From assembly GCA_033439265.1 (NCBI GenBank), contig JAVTVX010000027.1, positions 4,851,001-4,915,000 on the forward strand: 64,000 nt of DNA. The letters run 5' to 3'. The position numbers were made by a program, and so were the translations under genes. This document shows, piece by piece, positions 1 through 12,734 of the stretch. How positions within the stretch are numbered: the stretch's first letter is position 1; each line of letters begins with the position of its first letter. This DNA is from Dillenia suffruticosa (lineage: Eukaryota > Streptophyta > Magnoliopsida > Dilleniales > Dilleniaceae). The notes under the pieces were generated by a model. The model did no database searches and was not told the origin of the DNA. It saw nothing but the letters and a program-made list of their open reading frames with translations.

Positions 1-1209
1 ATTAATTTTAATATGATTATAAATTAGTTTTAAAAAAAATTGATCCATGCGTGGGGCCACTTGTACAAACATTATTGGAAAACCTGGTCTATTTCGTCAA
101 ACTTATTATTAATATTATTATTTTCTCATTTCCTTTAAACCAAAATAATAATTAAATAAATTTCAGGGTGAAGCATGCAACTGGGAGTAAGGGTATCAGA
201 GCAGTTCCCACAGTCCACGCCTCATCCACGCGCCTCGAGCAAACATCGCCGTATCTTCGTCCACAGAAAAACCACAACATGACAAGATTCAGTCTCCGTA
301 GTCAACTCTTTCACCCCTTTTACTCAATCGCCTTAATTTGGCACGTGTACTCACTTTCGCCATTTCTAGATCAAATCGGACGGTCACTAATCACACCCCG
401 CCTCCATCGGACGGCTCGTTTCTAGCACAAGCTATGATCCCATTTAAACTACTTAAATTAGGCATTACACGACATGCTCTTGCAGTTGCGCGCCCTTCGG
501 AGTCCCCAAAAGTGAAAACGTATCACGAAGACTCTCTCTCTTATTTATGTGAAGTGTTTATGTATTTTTTCTTTTTTGTTTTTTAATTGACAACGCGCCC
601 TATCTCTCTATCACTTTGCAGAGGAAAATTATTTAAGAGATTTAAAGAAAAATATCTGATAAATTAAATGGGTTAATGATGAAATAAATTAAATTGTGAG
701 TGGCAGTTTATATAAAATTAATAAAAATATATTTTAAATTAAGCAAAAAATTTTAAAATATAATAAGATAAATTAATATGTAAAATTCAGTTTATTTGAT
801 TTTAATTTATTTAATTTATATAATATTATTTAGATAAGTTTACTAAGCATAAAGAGAAAAAGTTCGGGTGATTGAGACAAAAGAGAGGAAAGCGAATCTC
901 TCCCAGAGATTTACCGTATTCTTTATAAGTTTTTCATATCCCTTATATTACTACTGTAATTCATTTTTTTTACTGTATATTACCCATAAATAAAATTAAT
1001 TTTTTGATAAACAAAACTCTTAGTGATAAAAAGTTTCAATTTATAATAAAATTTTTAATTTTCGATAAATATAGGCCATGAATAATAAATAGAATCCTAT
1101 TAATGGCAATGAGCCCAGAGTTTTGGTAATATTTATTATGAAATGAAATTTACACCAAATCGAGATTTTTTTACAGTATTACACGAGCTTCATTAGTTGC
1201 TCTCTATGT
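1..1209. other. Intergenic, no gene recognised
   Basis: No recognisable coding exon. Positions 170-620 are richer in G+C than the flanks and hold short open frames without family resemblance; they could be regulatory DNA or the edge of a gene to the left. The remainder is A+T-rich. Confidence 0.5.
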
Positions 1210-1545
1210 TTGCAACGAAAACGGAGAAATGGAAATGGAAATAAAATGATAGGAGAAATGATATTTTGTAAAAATATAAGAAATGAAAATATAGATAAAT
1301 GCATAATATAAGGATTTTTATGTAAATAATAATTATTTTATAAAAACAATATAATAGTTATATTTTATAATAAAAATATAAAATAACCAAATATATAATT
1401 ATTAATTATAAGACAATTAATATAAAAATAAGAATTATAATTAAATAAATGAATAATTCATTATATATGAAAAATATATAACTATAGAAAATATAAAAAA
1501 TATAACTATTAATTAATTTAGTATGTCGAAACATTTTATAAACGA
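1210..1545 (+). repeat. A+T-rich MITE-like repeat, copy 1
   Basis: This roughly 335 bp A+T-rich block aligns by eye, over most of its length, with the reverse complement of 30575-30905. Both begin with GAAATGGAAATGG-like sequence, share a central stretch containing AATAGTTATATTTTATAATAAAA-like sequence, and end near a GAGAAAA motif. A non-coding repeat with two copies in opposite orientation suggests a small non-autonomous transposon. No clear terminal inverted repeat or target duplication was found. Confidence 0.45.
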
Positions 1546-2430
1546 GAAAACGTTAATATTAAGAAGTTTTTGTGTATCATAGGTTGCTCTTATCCCACTT
1601 TTAACTTGATTTTAATTAATTTTCCACACTGTGTTGGATCACAACCAAGATTTAAAAGAAAAAGAAAATTGCAAAATTTTAGAATGAAAACCAACATTTA
1701 TTAGCTCTCAAGCAAAGTATTGCAGAATAGCAGGGAGGGTAGGTAAATATGCAATACCCAAATTTATTATTATAAGATCTCAAAAGCTAAAAAATTGTAC
1801 TACTGAAAGAAACTTTTATATATGTCACATTTGAATGGAGAATACTATACATTATGGTTGCTACAATAAAGTTTAGTACTAAACGAGGAGTGGTAAATTT
1901 CTCTGGCACTACATTAACAATTAACAATATAGGTCGAAAAAGTACACGAAATTAATATTTTTTATTCTTTTTTAATTTTTTGTATGATCTATTATGGTTC
2001 ATATCTTTTTATTTTTCTACATTCTGATCCGAGCAGGTCCAAGGGGAGAGGGCGAGAGAGAGAGTGGCGGTAGTGTTACAGTGACAGAGAAAGGGCTCGG
2101 TGAGTGTGCCGTTGCATTCTATTTTATTTTTCTCTTTTTCCACTGCGCGCCAACTCAAAAAACAAAACATAAAAAGGATTAATTAGCAAAATATAAAAAA
2201 AAAAAAAAAAGGGAAAAGGGGGAAGGCGTGAGACCCCGTCCCGGATAAAACCCTTCTTTCTTTTACCTCTTTTGCTCCACCCCCTTCTCTCGCAGACGTC
2301 ATCGAGAGAGAACTCACAAGAAAAAGCTCAGAACAATGTTAAGGGGAATGGGTTTGAGGTTCTCGAAATTGTGTTCTTGAAAGAGAATGCGGAGAGATTT
2401 TTGTTCCTTCTTCTCCGAAGAAGAACAAAA
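1546..2430 (+). promoter_or_regulatory. Upstream region and long 5' leader of the cyclin D gene
   Basis: The region lies directly upstream of the cyclin ATG at 2431. A GA-rich, G+C-richer island at 2035-2130 and a pyrimidine-rich stretch at 2250-2300 are typical of a plant core promoter and leader. No unambiguous TATA box was assigned. The leader contains two short upstream ORFs, at 2336-2380 and 2387-2437, the second overlapping the main start codon. Confidence 0.45.
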
Positions 2431-2437
2431 ATGGTAA
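2336..2437 (+). promoter_or_regulatory. Two upstream ORFs in the cyclin D leader
   Basis: ATG at 2336 opens a 14-codon frame ending with TGA at 2378-2380. A second ATG at 2387 opens a 16-codon frame ending with TAA at 2435-2437, six bases beyond the start of the main ATG (2431) and in another frame. An overlapping upstream ORF prevents simple reinitiation at the main start, so it could dampen translation. This holds only if transcription starts upstream of 2336. Confidence 0.4.
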
Positions 2438-3815
2438 TAGAAGAAGAAACTTTGTTACAAAACACTCTAGATGGTCTCTACTGTGTGGAAGAAAAATGGG
2501 ATTTTGATGAAGATAAAGATAGATTTGACGAAAATGAGAGAAACCCAGAATTATTTACTTCAGCAGTGTTGGAAAATGACTTGTTTTGGGAGGAAAATGA
2601 GCTAGTTTGCTTAATCTCAAAAGAGAGGGAGACAATAAGTAATGAAGTTTGCTCAAATAGGTCTTTAATGGTGGCTAGAAAAGAGGCTGTTGTGTGGATT
2701 TTGAGAGTCAACGCACGCTATGCTTTCTCTGCTCGCACTACTGTTTTTGCTATTAATTACTTTGATAGATTTTTGTCTGATCTTCAGTTTCAAAAGGATA
2801 AGCCTTGGATGATTCAACTTACTGCTGTTGCTTGTCTTTCTTTGGCTGCAAAAGTCGAAGAAACCCATGTTCCTCTTCTTTTAGACCTCCAAGTATGTGT
2901 CCTGTTTTGTAACCCAAGTGTTTGTTGAAATTGTATACTTTTATTTTCAAAGTTTGTTTTAAAAATGTTGTACTATGTGGTTTTTTTATCTTAGGTGGGC
3001 GATTGTAAGTACTTGTTTGAAGCAAAAACAATTCAAAGAATGGAGCTTCTGGTGCTGTCTACTCTTAAATGGAAGATGCATCCTGTGACCCCACTTTCAT
3101 ATTTTGAACATATTGTAAGGAGGATTGGCTTGAAGACCCATTTGCACCGGGAGTTTCTTAGGCGATGCGAGCATTTGCTTCTCTCTGTCATTGTTGGTAC
3201 GTATATGATAATTACCCTCCTTTATGATATGATGATTGGTGAAAATTTTATAGTTTAGGATATATTTGAAACAACGTTGTACTTTTGGGTTTCAGATTCT
3301 AGGTTTGTGGCTTATCTTCCTTCTGTTTTGGCGTCTGCAACAATATCGCATGTTATTAAAGTGGTTGAGCCCTATAATCACGTTGAATACCAGAATCAGC
3401 TTATGGATGTCTTAGATGTCAACAAGGTTAGCCTCAAATTCCTAGATTTTCTTATATGTTAGACCAATTTTCACTTTAAATTTGTCACTATATTGGTCAC
3501 ATTGTCGAATTCGATTCATATGTTAAACAGGATGAAGCAGATGAGTGCTATAAATTCATTCTTGAGTTATTGGGTAACAGTGGAAGCACTGAAAATCAAT
3601 CCCACAAGCGCAAGTATCAGTCCATACCAAGCAGCCCAAATGGCATCTTTGATGCATCTTTCAGCAGTGATAACTCGAATGATTCGTGGGTAGTGGCATC
3701 ATCGGTTTCATCCTTACCGGAGCCCTTGTTCAAGAGGAGTAGGGCACCGGATCAGCAGATGCGGCCGCTATCAATTAATCGGGTGTCTCTTAACGTGCTT
3801 AGCAGCCCCTATTGA
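2431..3815 (+). CDS. CYCD3: D-type cyclin, CYCD3 group
   Basis: Exons 2431-2892, 2995-3196, 3296-3426 and 3531-3815 join with GT-AG introns into 359 codons, close to the usual CYCD3 length. The Rb-binding LxCxE motif is LYCVE (residues 16-20). The cyclin box starts around residue 84 (RKEAVVWILRVNA) and runs through KPWMIQLTAVACLSLAAKVEET, and the second fold contains KTIQRMELLVLSTLKWKMHP. The serine-rich tail has the NDSW motif common to CYCD3 proteins. By family knowledge it activates CDKA in the nucleus and promotes G1/S through phosphorylation of retinoblastoma-related protein. The start at 2431 is the first ATG in frame; the frame stays open upstream to about 2272 but contains no ATG. Subtype (D3;1 to D3;3) not resolved. 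Confidence 0.93.
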
Positions 3816-5782
3816 TATGTTCCTATCTAATTATCTACCACTAGACATGGTACATTACAAACTCCGCTTTTGAGTATTTATTGGCCTTTAGGGCTATCGA
3901 GGTGCTACTTTAAGCTATTTATGATGGATCTTATATTGCCAATTGAATTCATGAACCAAAAAAACTATTGAACCAAAAAAACTATTCACTACAACAAGAA
4001 GTTGAATCTTAATCACAAATTTTGAATTTGACCATACAAAAAACTATTCACTACCTCTTTGAAATACTGGGACATTTAACAGAGTGGTGTTTTACCCCTT
4101 GTTTGCTTACATTGGGTCTGTTAGATCTCTATCTCTGCGCCATTTTACATGAACAAACATGTTAATGCGTATGAATACAAGATACCTTTTGTCCATGTCC
4201 ATATCTCATAAACTTGGCTGGACTATGGGTGCCATATGAGAGTGGGAAGTCTTGGACGTGTTCTTTTCTCTTTTTGTTTTTCTTCAAAATGAATTTTGAT
4301 GATCAAGACTTTTCAAACAAGAGGTTGTTGTGGGACTTGTTTGCTGGTTTGGAGGTGGACCAGTGAGGGAGAAATTTCTTGAAAGCAGGAATAGTTTGTC
4401 TGCCAGTTGGAGTATGGTTGTTGCTTAAAGATTTGCACTATTATATTTTGACCTTGATTCAAGAGTTTCCTTAAATCTAAGAAGCTAAACCTAGAATTTG
4501 GAGTTCATTAATTAGGATCAATGTATTGCTTTTAATTATTAGTTTATATGCTAGGTTTAGAAAGTAAGGATTAGGATATTTGTTTTATGTCCAGACACAA
4601 AGACTTTATGTTACTCTAGCTGTTTAATTGTACAAAAAGCATGTGATAAATCCTTAAAAATAATCATTGCAGTACAGGAGCAAGATAGCATTATGGCATC
4701 TTTATAAATGACAAGGATGACTTAGAGCTAAAAAGGGCATTTCAATTAAAATAACTATCAAAAGAGTGCTTGATTAATGACTTTGTTATGCTCGCATACC
4801 CATGACTTCGTTATCCTGTTTTATGTCTTGGATTTTAGCAACTTCGCTCAATTATCCACTTGGATAATTTCTCTTCTGGATAATGGTATATGGTTTCCTT
4901 AGCCTTATGGTAAGAAACAGGTCACTTTATGGAACTTCAGGGAAATTAATGGCATTATGAGTTTTCTATTTTATCATTAGTGATAACTTTATGAAGTACC
5001 CTTTGTGTTATTGTACACTGCCTTCTATTGTTAATATAAACGTCAAATATGATAGATGAGTTACTTTAAAGAGCAATTTGCTTTTATAGAGCCTTCTTAA
5101 TGCCCTTTTTGGGGTGTTTATTTCCTTTTACCAACTTTGCATTACATAATTCCTTCATGGTTCATCGCTTCAAACTTCTTTGGTGAAGTGACTGCGCCTT
5201 TTTTTCCTTTGATTTTCTTTTCTCTGAATTCACCCGCTCAATATCTCAGAAGTTTGTGTCTATAACATTGCTGCTAATTGAGTTGTGCAAACTTAGGATA
5301 CTTTATGCTTGGCCATTTTCTGACAGAAGTCAGTGTTAGGTTCTTACAAGTCAAGTGAGAACATGTTCTTTAACTTGTACTAGAAATTTTCTAACCGAGG
5401 CTCCTCAAGCTTGTTCTATCATGTCGTACATTAATGCATAAATGTTATATGTGGTTTTCCTTGTTGGTTGGATACATGTTTATAAGCAATGCTTCTTCTT
5501 CCATGCTTTGTTCTTGTTTTCTTCTTTCTTTCTCTTTGGAATGGGGGCATGATCCTGAAATTACATGAATGGGGTTCGGATTTGGATCGCTGCCAGAAAT
5601 GATCATAAGTGAAAAATGGTAACTTTTTGTGCAAAACTGATGCATGAGTTTTGGATTTTGTGGGGAGTTGCTTGTTTTTACTGCCTGGTGTATTGCTTTT
5701 CTACTCCAACGTTTGAGTATTGTAGCATGCCTTGCTATATTGTCTTTGCTGTCAAATCATTTCATATCATGCTTTGTGTGTG

Positions 5783-5837
<55 letters not shown>

Positions 5838-8419
5838 GACCGAATCAGATGATCAGCTGGACCTTCCACCTCATAGGAGCAATATGATGACACTTACCTT
5901 TCCTGTGTCCAATTTTTATCAGAAGTGGTTGGCGTGCCTTAATGTATGGTATTAATCATACTTGAATTATCTGCATTTTGTCCAATGCATCAAAACATTT
6001 TTAGCATGTGAAATTTGAAAAGTTTTTTGAGTTGTACATTTTAATTAAATGTGTGCAAAAATACAACTTAAATGAGTTGAAAGATAGTTGGTATATCAAC
6101 TATAAAGGATCGTCCTTTCTAGCACTGTTATTTTGCAGCACATTATGATGCTGATGATATGATCAAATTGTGTAGGGACACTGCCCTTCAACTGCTTTTC
6201 CGAGTGTACAATTATTTTGCATTTATTGTTTATTAATTCCCTCCTAAAAGAGAGAGTTTTCAATTGCTAGTAATAGTTTTACTTGCATTTGTAACATGTT
6301 TTCAAAACCTTGTCCAGAAAGCACAAAAATGATTCATTCCCTTAAGACCAACAAAAGAAGGAAATTCAATTATGACTCCCTACATCCTTCCTTGATGGGA
6401 ATCTGGGGTCATCGACCTTGCAAAACATTTTCCTTGTCCAACAATGAGGTTGTCTTATGGCCACTGCCCTTGTTTGTTTAGTGCTTGTGAATAATGGGTT
6501 CAAAAATAATGAAAATTATGCATTTATGGCCGTGGTATGCTTCAACTTCATACCTTCCCCCCCAGAAAAGACCAATTTGCATTTTGTTTAATCGAAACTT
6601 CGGGTGAGAAGAAAATGGTAATTAAGGTCTGAGATTATTATTTTGTCTCCTGAGCTTCTGTATTTAATTCGCAGGATGGATAAATATGAAAATGACAACA
6701 TATTAGATGTTGAGAATGCTCCTTTATTATTCAGGAGTCTAGTGTATTTTCGTAAGGTCTAGTTTCTTTCCTGAGGTTGAGGTCTAGTGTTCAAACTTTT
6801 GTAAACACGTGTATTTGTGCAATTTTTACTATTCATATCTCAAGAAAAACACCCTTAACCTTGTATGAGATAGGCAGGAAACAGGGTTACTAAGACACTG
6901 TAGATTATGTGTGACCTGATATAAGAAATTTTAAATTTTGTTTATATTGGAGTTGGTGGTTTATAAATAGGGGAGAAGTCTTAATTTCATTTGATGCCTA
7001 ATCACCCTTAACCTTGAGAGAAAGACAAATAAATGGTTGAAAAGAATATTAGATTATTTAATGAAGATTAGATTCAAATCTTGAAAATAAAAGAATCATG
7101 TTAGGAGAGTTCTCTTCTTAAAGAGGGTTCAATAGTAATACGAATCAAATTAATTAAGATATAATTTTATTTCATAAAATAAAAAAAAAAAAAAAGGAGA
7201 GAGAATATAGCTTAGTAAAATAATGGTGTACTCTAGGAGTGGATGCCACTGGACATCGAACAACACTATTTTGTCTTTCCATTATTTTAAGTAAGGGGGA
7301 AAGAATAGTTTGCTCTCGGCTCACAGCGCGACTGCATTTTGTCTTTTCCATTATCACAAATCTGTCTTTACAAGAAGTGAGGGGGTGCCTACATTTTAGA
7401 ATTGTTTTGCACACTACAAACAGAAAAGTAAAAAATTTGAAGAACTGCATACATGTGATTCAAAGGGCAAGGGATTTTTTTTTTTTTTATTTAATTATTA
7501 GTTTTAGAGAAAGGGTCAAAAGGTTGGTAGTCTCTCTCGGCTTCTTTGATTCTGCACCTGGAATTGGGGAAAGTCAGTGTGAATATACCAGTTGACAAGA
7601 CTTGTAGCTAACCTTGTTTTTTTCAATCATCACTCTCAATTCAAGTGGATATGTTGTTTTATGTTTCTTTTCTTTCAAAAGTCCTCTTTTGGTTTTTTTG
7701 GGCTGTTGGGTTGGAGGTTGATTAGCTCGTTCAAATTATATATATATATATAGGAGTAAAATTTATTATTATATATTTATTTTAATATTTTTATCGGTTG
7801 ATTTAAATTTTATTTAACTACTAATATTATATATAATATTTTGTATATTTATAATGATATTTATTCAACGGTTTGATAAAATTGGCTTTGCTTTATTTTA
7901 ACATGATTCCATTTTTTTTTTTTTAAATTAACTCCTAATTCAATTACGTGTATCTATCAAGTGAACCAAATCCTGTCGTATAAAATTAAAGTAACAGATA
8001 GAAAATAGACAATATAAAATAATAAAAAGAAAAACTACCATATGCTTCAAATATAATTACCACTAAAGAATTATGGCCATAGGATTTCGCCTTATTAAAT
8101 AAAAGAAGTATTGATAGGATTTTAGCAACATGATAGGTTAATTTTACGATTTTATGAGAAAGTGATGGTAACTACGATAAAAACAAGAAAAATGTAACGG
8201 TTAAAAAGAAACGTGGGTTATTTTGAATGTTTGCTTTTATTAATAATATTTTGAATTATAGAACAAAAAATTTTCGAGAGTAAAATTAGTAATGAAATGA
8301 AATGGTTTTATAAAATTATAGAACAAAAAAAAAAAAAAATCAAATTCAAGAAAAATTTGTTTGAAATGAAATGGAGGGAGGGATAAATAATGAAATCTTA
8401 TTTTATAATTTTGTTTGAT
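3816..8419. other. Intergenic region downstream of the cyclin gene
   Basis: No exon is recognised on either strand. The region includes the probable 3' UTR of the cyclin gene (about 3816-4000), a small tandem repeat near 3955-3990 (AACCAAAAAAACTATT twice), the (AG)n tract at 5787-5831, poly(A)/poly(T) runs near 7180 and 7470, and increasing A+T content after 7740. Open frames at 5616-5955 and 7239-7595 have no family features and include simple repeat. Confidence 0.5.
5787..5831. repeat. (AG)n microsatellite
   Basis: About 45 bp of uninterrupted AG dinucleotide in intergenic DNA downstream of the cyclin gene. Confidence 0.95.
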
Positions 8420-9430
8420 TTTTGTTCAATTGTCATCTTCTTTTTTGCAATCCAACTATATCTCTGTTTTGTCAGATTAAATTCATAAATGCTGCTTTTG
8501 AGTTCGAGGTGCACCAAAAATTCATTCAAGTCCCAATTTTTCTAGCAGGATTGTTTGATGCAGTCTCAAAGAAGAAGGAAAGGGTGTCCCAACCCCTCCC
8601 CCAAATGGGTATCTTGTGGAATAATCGAGCATTCCTTGGTATTATAATTGTGGATAATTGGAACGTTATTTGATTTTTTTTATTAAGCTATTTCTCTTAA
8701 ATCTCATCGTATCTCTAAAATATCATATTCTATGGATGAGAATACAATACAAAAATGATGTAATAATATTTTATGTCCCCCCCCCCGGGCCCAAAAGAAA
8801 CCTTGGATTTGGGGCACATTTTTTTTCTTTATATTTTTTGTCCTTTACTTCTTATTTTTAGTGTTATCAAACTCTTTTTATTTTGTTATACTGAGATTTG
8901 AATCCTAGAGCACAGGGTCAAGAGAAGAGAATTATGACCACTAAACTGTCCACTTAAGGATAGTATTACCAAACTCAAAGTGCCATAAACAACATCTATT
9001 TCTTTTTATTTTATATATATATATATATATCAAAAAGAGAATTTTTAAAATTAGAATTTGTTACTTGAATTCCTTGAATTTTGGTCATGCAATTGATAAA
9101 ATATTTTTTTAGCTTACCCAAAAAAAAAAAAAATGTCACTTGAATTGCATTAGGCTAACAAAAAAGTTAAATACGCCCTTTGCTCAATAAAAAGAAAGAT
9201 TGAATATGGTAATATAATAGTACCAAAAAGATTTTATTATGCATGTGATGCACTCTCTCTCTTCTCTTGTGAATTCAACCTTCTCTCTATCTAAAAAAAG
9301 AAAAAATTGTAGATGATGGGCAAACCACGAAGCTCTGAATCATCCAAACGTTCTCTTCCTGCATCTCCCTCGTCAAATTCCAAACGCTCTGTGGTCTGTC
9401 AGGGGTTAAAGTTAGTTTTCATAGTTACAA
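8420..9430 (+). pseudogene. Gene fragment, copy A: resembles first exon of a plant AAA-ATPase
   Basis: Positions 9313-9408 encode a start codon followed by a serine/arginine-rich stretch with PRSSESSKRSLPAS and SNSKRS. This resembles the N-terminus that, from memory, many plant FHA/AAA-type ATPases of the At1g02890/At4g02480 group share (TRRSSSSSKR-like). No FHA or AAA module follows. The whole segment from about 8420 aligns with 10520-11260, including a shared interval ending in TTTTTAGTGTTA and a shared GGTCTGTC...GGGTTAAAGTTA end, so it is one of two diverged duplicates. A SINE sits inside. The identification rests on a low-complexity motif and may be wrong. Confidence 0.4.
8880..8960 (-). 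repeat. tRNA-derived SINE fragment
   Basis: On the minus strand a pol III A-box-like TGGACAGTTTAGTGG (8938-8952) is followed by a B-box-like GGATTCAAATCTC (8893-8905) at tRNA-like spacing. Similar modules occur at 10746-10858, 23505-23585, 31535-31625 and 33957-34055. Confidence 0.5.
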
Positions 9431-10519
9431 AAACATTTTTAGGATTTTAAATCTAATATAAAAGTTTACTATCAAATTCAAGTGGATTTCATTATATCAC
9501 ATTGAATTTGACGAAAATATTAATAAATACATTATATTTTGAAAATATTTAAGTTTATTTATTTTCATATTTATAATAATTTTTTTTATATTTATAACAA
9601 TAAATTTTCTATACAAAATTAATATATTGTAATAATTAACTAAATTAATGGAATATTAATGTTAATATTATTCTTATTATATTGTTTGCATCTCTAATAT
9701 GGTATTAAAATTATATACATATATTCTTCTAGTATCATATCAAAAAAATATTCAATTATATATTTACTAAATGGAGAAAAAATGTACTGTGGGATCATTG
9801 AATTGAATGAATATTTCTTTTTCATGACTTTTGATTTTTCTATTTTTCTTTTCTTTTTTTTTTTTTCCTTAATCTTTAGATTTAACAATTTTGGTTAAAA
9901 ATGTGAATGTAACGGTAATTAAAAAACTAACAGTTGAAAAAGGTAGTTAAAAATTATGTTGAAAAATATTACCACGAAAACTATCACAATTATTTTTTTT
10001 ATCTTATCATCTAAACCATAACGTTGAAAAATACGTTGCTTTTGAGACTACACCAATGCAAATAGGACCTCACATCATTGTTTTCTAGACGGTCGCAAGC
10101 TTTGTACTCTTTGGAAGGGAGAGGGGAGAGAAAGAGAGAGAGAGAGCCATGCTTCCTTTCCGGAAGAGAAATAAAGAGTTGCGATTTTTGGAGCACCATC
10201 TTCTTTAATATCTCTTTTCATAAAAAAAAAAAAAAAAAAAATCTTCTTTAATATCTCTTTCTCTCTCTCAAACAATGTTTTCCCCTTTTCTTGAAGCTAT
10301 GAGTTTGTTGTTAATTTCATTCTTTGTGAGAGAGAGAAAGAGAGCCTTTTCTTTTATTACTAAATTTTAAGTGTGATGGATGAAATGGAGGACTCTGAGG
10401 AGATGGGATGGTGCGCTTTCCGAACTATTATGAGCATTTTCTCATGCGACTCAGATATTGAGACATTAAACCATAGTAAGAACAATGAAATTTTATTTTA
10501 TAAGTTTGTTTGGTTTTTC
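9431..10519. other. Intergenic A+T-rich spacer between the duplicated fragments
   Basis: No gene recognised. It contains poly(A)/poly(T) runs, a GA-rich patch at 10110-10146 and a poly(A) block flanked by a 20 bp perfect direct repeat (10198-10260), listed separately. Confidence 0.5.
10198..10260 (+). mobile_element. Minimal retroposed poly(A) flanked by a 20 bp target duplication
   Basis: A 20 bp sequence at 10198-10217 (ATCTTCTTTAATATCTCTTT) repeats exactly at 10241-10260. Between them are only TCAT and 19 adenines. This is what target-primed insertion of an almost completely 5'-truncated retroposed transcript would leave. Replication slippage is a less likely alternative because of the long unique repeat. 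Confidence 0.6.
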
Positions 10520-11436
10520 TTCAATTGTGTTTTTCTTTTTCTTTTGCAATCCATTTATGTCTATGTGTTGCTAGATTAGGTTTATAAAATCTGTTGGGTT
10601 AGAGGTGCAGCACCAAAAAAATAATTCAAAAAATGGTGTAATAATATTATATGTTTTCCAAAAAGAAAAAAAAAACCCTTAGATTTGGGCCACAGGTTTT
10701 TCTTATATTTTTGGTCCTTTACTATTTATTTTTAGTGTTACCAAACCCAAAGTTTTTTTTTTTTTTTTTTTTTTGGCTCACATAGATATTCGAATATAAG
10801 ATTACCAGATTATGGGAGGGGTTGTGATCGCTAGGCTGTTCCCTTGGGGACACCAAACCTAAAGTGTATATATATAGAAAAAAAAAATTCGTAGTTGCAC
10901 TTTTTGAATAATATTATTTTTTTTGTTATATAAAATTTTGAATTTGGAATTATCAGATTAGTTTGAATAATACTTTTAAACTAGTAGTGCAATTCACCCT
11001 TTTTCTCTTAAAAAAGAAAGGAAGAAAAAAAGAATATGGTAACATAAAATAACAAAAGAAGATTTTATTATGCATGTTTTTTTCTCTCTTGTCTTACTTG
11101 AATTCACCCTTCTATTTCAAAAAAATTCGTAAAGTGAGTAAGTGAATTGGAGAAAAATTCCTCGTGGAGACTCGATGAAGCTCTGCATCATCGAAGTGTT
11201 CCCTCTATGCTTCTCCTCCTTCAAATTTGAAACACTCTAAAGGTCTGTCTAGGGTTAAAGTTAACGGTTTTCGATTTTTTTTTTGTTTTTTTTTTGTCCT
11301 CTCTTTATTTGTATGTTTTTGTTTTTATGTTGTAACTTCAAATTTTATGAATTTTTTAGGTGGTAGCAAAGGAATCGTCATCGACGAACTATGTGCCATT
11401 GAAACCCTAGAGCCGTTGAATGATGAAGAAGAATAA
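10520..11436 (+). pseudogene. Gene fragment, copy B: resembles first exons of a plant AAA-ATPase
   Basis: This is the diverged duplicate of 8420-9430. The serine-rich exon counterpart (about 11165-11250) has lost its reading frame. About 100 bp downstream, after an acceptor-like TTTTTTAG, positions 11360-11408 read VVAKESSSTNYVPLKP before a stop. That resembles the next part of the same N-terminal region (SSSTN-like), which copy A lacks. A SINE with a poly(T) head lies at 10746-10858. No downstream FHA or AAA exons follow, so it is a dead fragment. Family assignment is tentative. Confidence 0.38.
10746..10858 (-). repeat. SINE-like element with poly(T) head (minus orientation)
   Basis: A run of about 24 T precedes sequence that aligns with 33957-34055 (both contain GATTACC/AATTACC, GGGAGG and GGGGA..CAC at equivalent places). 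On the minus strand this gives a degenerate tRNA-like head and a poly(A) tail. Confidence 0.45.
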
Positions 11437-12734
11437 ATCAAGGGACAATGAGATGAATCTAGAGTATAGTTTATTAACACTCCATGAACAGATTTTTATC
11501 TTAAATATTGTCAGGGTTTGAACTGAACATTGAAACTGAATTGGAGTTGTAGTCAATGGTTTGAACCATTGATCGATTCATAGTTTTGGAACCATAACCG
11601 AAATCAGAACTATATCTATAACATTCGGTTCTAATTTCTTATTTTAAAAAATCAGAAACCATCGATTCATTTTATTAAAAATTAAATATTTATGAATTAT
11701 AATTTGAATTTATCTATTAAATATGATGAGTTGCATGGTATTTCATCTCTCCATTCTACCTTGCTCGCTAACACAGACATATTTTTAAATAGAAGTACGT
11801 AATACTTATGAAAATTACAAAAACGATCGAGAGTTTAGGGTACGTCCATTAAATTACATGGCTTTTAATTCCTTTACACCCCATGAGGACACATGCAGCT
11901 TAATTTTTGAAAATAAAAGTTGAATTCTACCCATTCCTCCCTTTTTTTATTATTATTTTTTAATTTTTATTTTTCAATTCCAATTCTAAAACTAGAATCA
12001 AAATCAGAACATGTGGTTCTGAAACTTGAACCGTTCCTTAAAGGGGCAATTCAATTTCACTAAATCTAGACCCAGAAGCCAATGGTTCTGAAATCGTGGC
12101 CATATCTAACAATTAGTCATTCTTATAAAGATTTGGCCTTAATTGACATAGGAGAATAATATACATATAATACAAGACTTAATATTTATGTTACAAATAT
12201 CTAACTAATATAAGTTCATGGCACATGTGAGAAACTCTGGACCAAATTTTAAAAATCAAATCCTTAAATTTAAAAAATTATCAATATTATAAACTGCAGT
12301 GTAACAGGTGAAAGTAGACAATGTGAAAGGAAGTTGAGAGAGTTAACAAATGATAGGCAAAGCATTGGTGAGAAAGAAATCTGTAAAAACATGGGAAAAT
12401 TTTCTTTTTCCTCATATTTTTCTTAATTAATGTTCTCTTCTGTAACATTTCTTTTTTATGCAATTTTTTTCTGCCAAAGTAGAATACATAAACAAAGTCC
12501 CTATAATCAGACATTGTATGATAGCGTCTGTAACTTTAGTATCACTTGCATAAGTAGTTTTAGTCTTTTTCAAATGCTGTCATCTCCCATGGTCCTCGTG
12601 TCTCTTGCTTCCAATGCCAAATTATGCCTGTGGACAAACAAATTTTAAAAAGAAAAAGAGAAAAACTGTCACAATCTTGTACATTATGAAGAATGATGAT
12701 TAAACTGTTATGATTGTAATATTGAAAATTTGTT
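11437..12734. other. Intergenic, no gene recognised
   Basis: A+T-rich sequence with no recognisable exon. Short frames around 12290-12650 show no family features. Confidence 0.5.

Noticed and set aside
2272..2430. N-terminal extension of the cyclin
   Set aside because: The frame is open upstream of 2431 but has no ATG; family alignment supports the start at 2431.
5616..5955. Plus-strand ORFs ending in Arg-Glu repeats
   Set aside because: The open frame depends on the (AG)n tract and has no recognisable domain.
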